A stretch of 64,000 bases of DNA from JACVRW01 sp963850205 (GTDB taxonomy: Bacteria; Actinomycetota; Thermoleophilia; Solirubrobacterales; Thermoleophilaceae). The DNA lies in NCBI GenBank assembly GCA_963850205.1, contig CAWKKJ010000012.1, positions 1-64,000 of the forward strand, written 5' to 3'. Each line of letters opens with the position of its first letter. Positions within the stretch are counted from its first letter, which is position 1. Of the stretch, positions 61,525 to 64,000 are shown piece after piece. The position numbers were made by a program, and so were the translations under genes. The notes beneath the pieces are model-generated. The model was not told the DNA's origin. It ran no database searches and saw only the letters and a list, made by a program, of their open reading frames with translations.

Positions 61525-63194
61525 TGGCCACCCACGATGTGATCGTGGTCGGGGGCGGCCTCTCCGGCGGTCTCCCCGCTGCGGCCTACCTCCAGAAGGC
61601 GGGCCTCGACGTGCTGATCGTCGAGGCGAACTCTGAGCTGGGCTCGTTCTGCTGCACGCACGAGACCTGGGCCCAGACCCTCGACAGCCCCCACGTGGGC
61701 GTCAGCTTCGCCGGCAACTCGCCGGTGATCGAGGACCTCGATCTCGAGCGTCACGGCTTCCGCTTCAGGGCCAGCCCCGTGATCCTGGCCACCACCTTCC
61801 CCGACGGCACCAACTGCCTGATCTGCCAGGAGCCGGAGCGGACCGCCGAGAACTTCGCCCTACACTCCGGCGCCGACGGCGAGCGGATGCTGGGCATCCA
61901 GGAGCGGGTCCACGAGACGCTGGTGGAGTTCAACCAGCTCTGCTCGTACACGCCGCACCCGGACCCCTCCAAGCTGGATCGCATCTTCGAGATCTGCGCC
62001 TACGCCATGGGGTTCAGCGTGGACGAGATGTCGGAGATGAGCGGTCCGGAGCTGTGCGAGCGCACCTTCGAGTCGGACGCCTGCCGGGAGATCCTGATGA
62101 CGCCGGTCGCGTTCTGGGAGCACGGGGCGCCCTTCGCTCGCGGCCAGGGCGCCTACGGGGTCACCTTCGCGCTCTACTACACGACCGGGATCGGCGTGGG
62201 CGGCAACGAGATCCAGGTGGACGCCCTGACCGAGTGCTTTCTGGCTCACGGGGGAGCGGTTCTCACGAACTCCACGGTCGACCGGATCGTGGTGGAGGAC
62301 GGCCGGGCCACGGGCGTCGTGCTCGGGGAGCGCTCGCTTCGGCCCGGCGCCGAGATCGAGGCCCGCCTCGGTGTGCTCTCCAACGCCGGCGTGCCCGAGA
62401 CCCTGCGCCTGGTGGGCGAGGACACCATCGCCGGCGCCGACCCCCGCCTCGCGGCCAAGATGCGCCACTGGAAGATGGGACTGCGCGGCTCGCACGTGAC
62501 GTCCTGGCTGCTCGACCGGCGCATCGACTGGGGATCGTCCGCCTTCGACCCGCTGATCAACGAGGCCATCCTGGTCTACCGCGCGTTCGACTCGTGGGAG
62601 GGCACGAAGCGCTACATGGTGGACATGCTCGGCAACGACACCTGGAAGGCCGCCGGGCAGCTGATGGAGTTCACCTATTACGCGCCCGCTGACCCGACCA
62701 GCGTCTCGCCCGAGGGGCACAACATCCTGCGGGCCGAGGAGTGCTTTCCCTACCCGCTGCACGGGCTGGGCGGGCCGGAGGCATGGGACGGGGAGATACG
62801 CCACGAGCTCCTGCGGGCCCGCAACGAGACCATGGGCCGCCTCATCCCCGGTTGGGAGGAGATGGTCCTCGATCAGTACGAGTGGACACCGCTCGACAAC
62901 TGGCGGCTGAACCGGGCGGCGAAGTTCGGGCAGGTGGTGGGCGGCGACTTCAGCGAGGACCAGTGGATCCTCGACCGCATGCCCTACCGGATGCCGCTCG
63001 GCGGCCTGTACATGTCGAACGGCGTCTGGCCGGTCGGACTGAGCTGGATGGCGGCCGGCTACAACGCGGCTCAGACGATCGCGCAGGACGCGGGCGTGCG
63101 GGAGCAGTCGTGGTGGAGCGCGCGACCCTGCGAGTGGTACCTGAGAAACCTGGACCACCTGGTCGGCGCGCCCGGGGCCGCGCTGGGACGGTGA
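61524..63194 (+). CDS. FAD-dependent oxidoreductase, phytoene-desaturase-like fold
   Basis: The dinucleotide-binding motif DVIVVGGGLSGGLPAAAYLQ, KAGLDVLIVEANSELGSFCC, the central GQGAYGVTFALYYTTGIGVG and the C-terminal GLYMSNGVWPVGLSWMAAGY (FAD adenine binding) fit the CrtI/NAD(P)-flavin superfamily. 556 residues, no signal peptide. No carotenoid genes are nearby. With a second member directly after it, and ureohydrolase and DUF1989 genes before it, the substrate may be an amine or a product of guanidino breakdown; this is inference only. Confidence 0.75.
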   Translation: MATHDVIVVGGGLSGGLPAAAYLQKAGLDVLIVEANSELGSFCCTHETWAQTLDSPHVGVSFAGNSPVIEDLDLERHGFRFRASPVILATTFPDGTNCLICQEPERTAENFALHSGADGERMLGIQERVHETLVEFNQLCSYTPHPDPSKLDRIFEICAYAMGFSVDEMSEMSGPELCERTFESDACREILMTPVAFWEHGAPFARGQGAYGVTFALYYTTGIGVGGNEIQVDALTECFLAHGGAVLTNSTVDRIVVEDGRATGVVLGERSLRPGAEIEARLGVLSNAGVPETLRLVGEDTIAGADPRLAAKMRHWKMGLRGSHVTSWLLDRRIDWGSSAFDPLINEAILVYRAFDSWEGTKRYMVDMLGNDTWKAAGQLMEFTYYAPADPTSVSPEGHNILRAEECFPYPLHGLGGPEAWDGEIRHELLRARNETMGRLIPGWEEMVLDQYEWTPLDNWRLNRAAKFGQVVGGDFSEDQWILDRMPYRMPLGGLYMSNGVWPVGLSWMAAGYNAAQTIAQDAGVREQSWWSARPCEWYLRNLDHLVGAPGAALGR

Positions 63195-64000
63195 GCGTGC
63201 CGGGCGACGGCTACGACGTGGCCATCGTCGGCGCCGGGCCCAACGGGCTCGCCGCCGCCGCCTACCTGGCGCGGGCGGGCGCCCGGGTCGTGGTCCTCGA
63301 GAAGCGCTTCGAGCGCGGCGGAACGCTCGCCACCGACGACTACTCCACTCCCTTCCAGTACAACCTCGCCCAGCTGGCGCTGCCGCTCGGGCCCGAGCTG
63401 CCCCCCTACGCCGACCTCGGACTGGAGGGGCTGGGGGTGCGCTTCGCCGAGCCGGCGCAGGCCTTCTCGGCCCGTACCGAGCCGGGCGCGCCCGAGCTGG
63501 TGGTGGGGCGGGGGGGCCGCGGCCTGCCCGGCGAGATCGAGACGATGCTGACCGCCGCCTCCAGCGCGGTCGCCCCGCTGCTCTACCGCGCGCCCGGGGC
63601 GGAGGAGCAGGAGCGGGCGCGGCTGCCCGCGGGCACACGTGACGCCGTCCTGGCGCTCGCCGACGCCACTCCGCGTTCGCTGGCGGAGCGGGCGGACGAT
63701 CCTCGCGCCGCCGTGGTGCTCCGCTACGCCTGCGGGCTCGCGGGGTTTCTCGACGACGACGTGCCCCTCGGGCTGATCGGGGCCTTCTGTCTGGCCCGGC
63801 AGTTCAGCCCGATGCTCGTGGTGGGTGGCTCGAAGAACCTGGCCAACGCGCTGATGCGGGTCGCCGCGGCCGGCGGGGCGCGCGGATGGGTGAGCTCCGA
63901 GGTCACGCGGGTGGAACGGGCCGAGCGCGGCTTCCGGCTCCACACCGCCGACGCTCGCGAGCTGCGAGCGGGCACCGTGGTGGCCGCACTCGACCTCGGC
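63191..64000 (+). CDS. FAD-dependent oxidoreductase no. 2 (partial, runs off the right edge)
   Basis: GTG at 63191 overlaps the previous stop. VAIVGAGPNGLAAAAYLARA, GARVVVLEKRFERGGTLATD, LIGAFCLARQFSPMLVVGGS and KNLANALMRVAAAGGARGWV are the N-terminal half of the same phytoene-desaturase-like superfamily as its neighbour, but only distantly similar to it. It stays open to the last base. The two flavoproteins probably act together. Confidence 0.75.
   Translation, partial: MSVPGDGYDVAIVGAGPNGLAAAAYLARAGARVVVLEKRFERGGTLATDDYSTPFQYNLAQLALPLGPELPPYADLGLEGLGVRFAEPAQAFSARTEPGAPELVVGRGGRGLPGEIETMLTAASSAVAPLLYRAPGAEEQERARLPAGTRDAVLALADATPRSLAERADDPRAAVVLRYACGLAGFLDDDVPLGLIGAFCLARQFSPMLVVGGSKNLANALMRVAAAGGARGWVSSEVTRVERAERGFRLHTADARELRAGTVVAALDLG

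Noticed and set aside
1..64000. CRISPR arrays or insertion sequences
   Set aside because: No regularly spaced repeats, no transposase signatures and no terminal inverted repeats were seen anywhere in the window.

Overview
This is a very GC-rich window (about 70 percent by eye) with many GTG/TTG starts and 4-base ATGA/GTGA overlaps. The gene content (actinobacterial-type PQQ dehydrogenase partner protein, LuxR/LAL remnant, Solirubrobacter-like small proteins) suggests an actinomycetote, most likely of the class Thermoleophilia. That placement is inference. About 18 genes carry apparent single-base frameshifts, including core genes inside otherwise perfect operons. Either the assembly has indel errors or many genes are decaying; assembly error is more likely for the housekeeping and C1 genes.

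Layout: (1) 1-5.0 kb: accessory DNA with broken membrane, CHAT-protease, trypsin-like-protease and HNH genes. It ends exactly at the 3' half of a tRNA-Gly(CCC) gene, which looks like the attachment scar of an integrated element. (2) 5.1-11 kb: 6-phosphogluconolactonase, 6-phosphogluconate dehydrogenase, PAP2 phosphatase, a secreted lyase-like lipoprotein, a MOSC protein and an atypical SDR. (3) 11-30.4 kb: a compact tetrahydromethanopterin/methanofuran C1 island: fae, mtdB, mch and fhcB-fhcA-ftr-fhcC for formaldehyde to formate, plus cofactor genes (beta-RFAP synthase, MfnB-like, MfnE-like, two ATP-grasp ligases, HisA-like, DUF447, TIGR03123-type protein, dihydropteroate-synthase-like protein, pterin carbinolamine dehydratase). 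A DUF1464 kinase-like protein, an R2-like di-iron protein, a CitG-like protein and an SDR lacking the catalytic Tyr lie in the same operons. (4) 30.5-36.4 kb: a lanthanide-type (XoxF-like) PQQ alcohol dehydrogenase with no visible signal peptide, a small cupredoxin-like partner, a MntP-like membrane protein and pqqA-B-C-D-E. Regions 3 and 4 together give a near-complete methanol to formaldehyde to formate route with its own PQQ and C1-carrier biosynthesis.

(5) 36.4-40.3 kb: a scar-like stretch with a truncated LAL regulator, a PBP4-type carboxypeptidase, a headless M23 peptidase, a vapBC toxin-antitoxin pair and a nucleotidyltransferase-like gene. (6) 40.3-47.8 kb: a GntR-associated catabolic operon (APC permease, metallophosphoesterase, DmpA-type peptidase, class III aminotransferase, M20 hydrolase). 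Its two promoters share a strikingly conserved downstream element. (7) 47.8-64 kb: a nitrogen-scavenging region with four different arginase/agmatinase-family ureohydrolases, a DUF1989 protein, a second APC permease, a PucR regulator, a NodB-type deacetylase, two SDRs and several flavoproteins. A 13-bp palindromic element sits upstream of both the permease and the pucR/DUF1989 pair. The last gene runs off the right edge.
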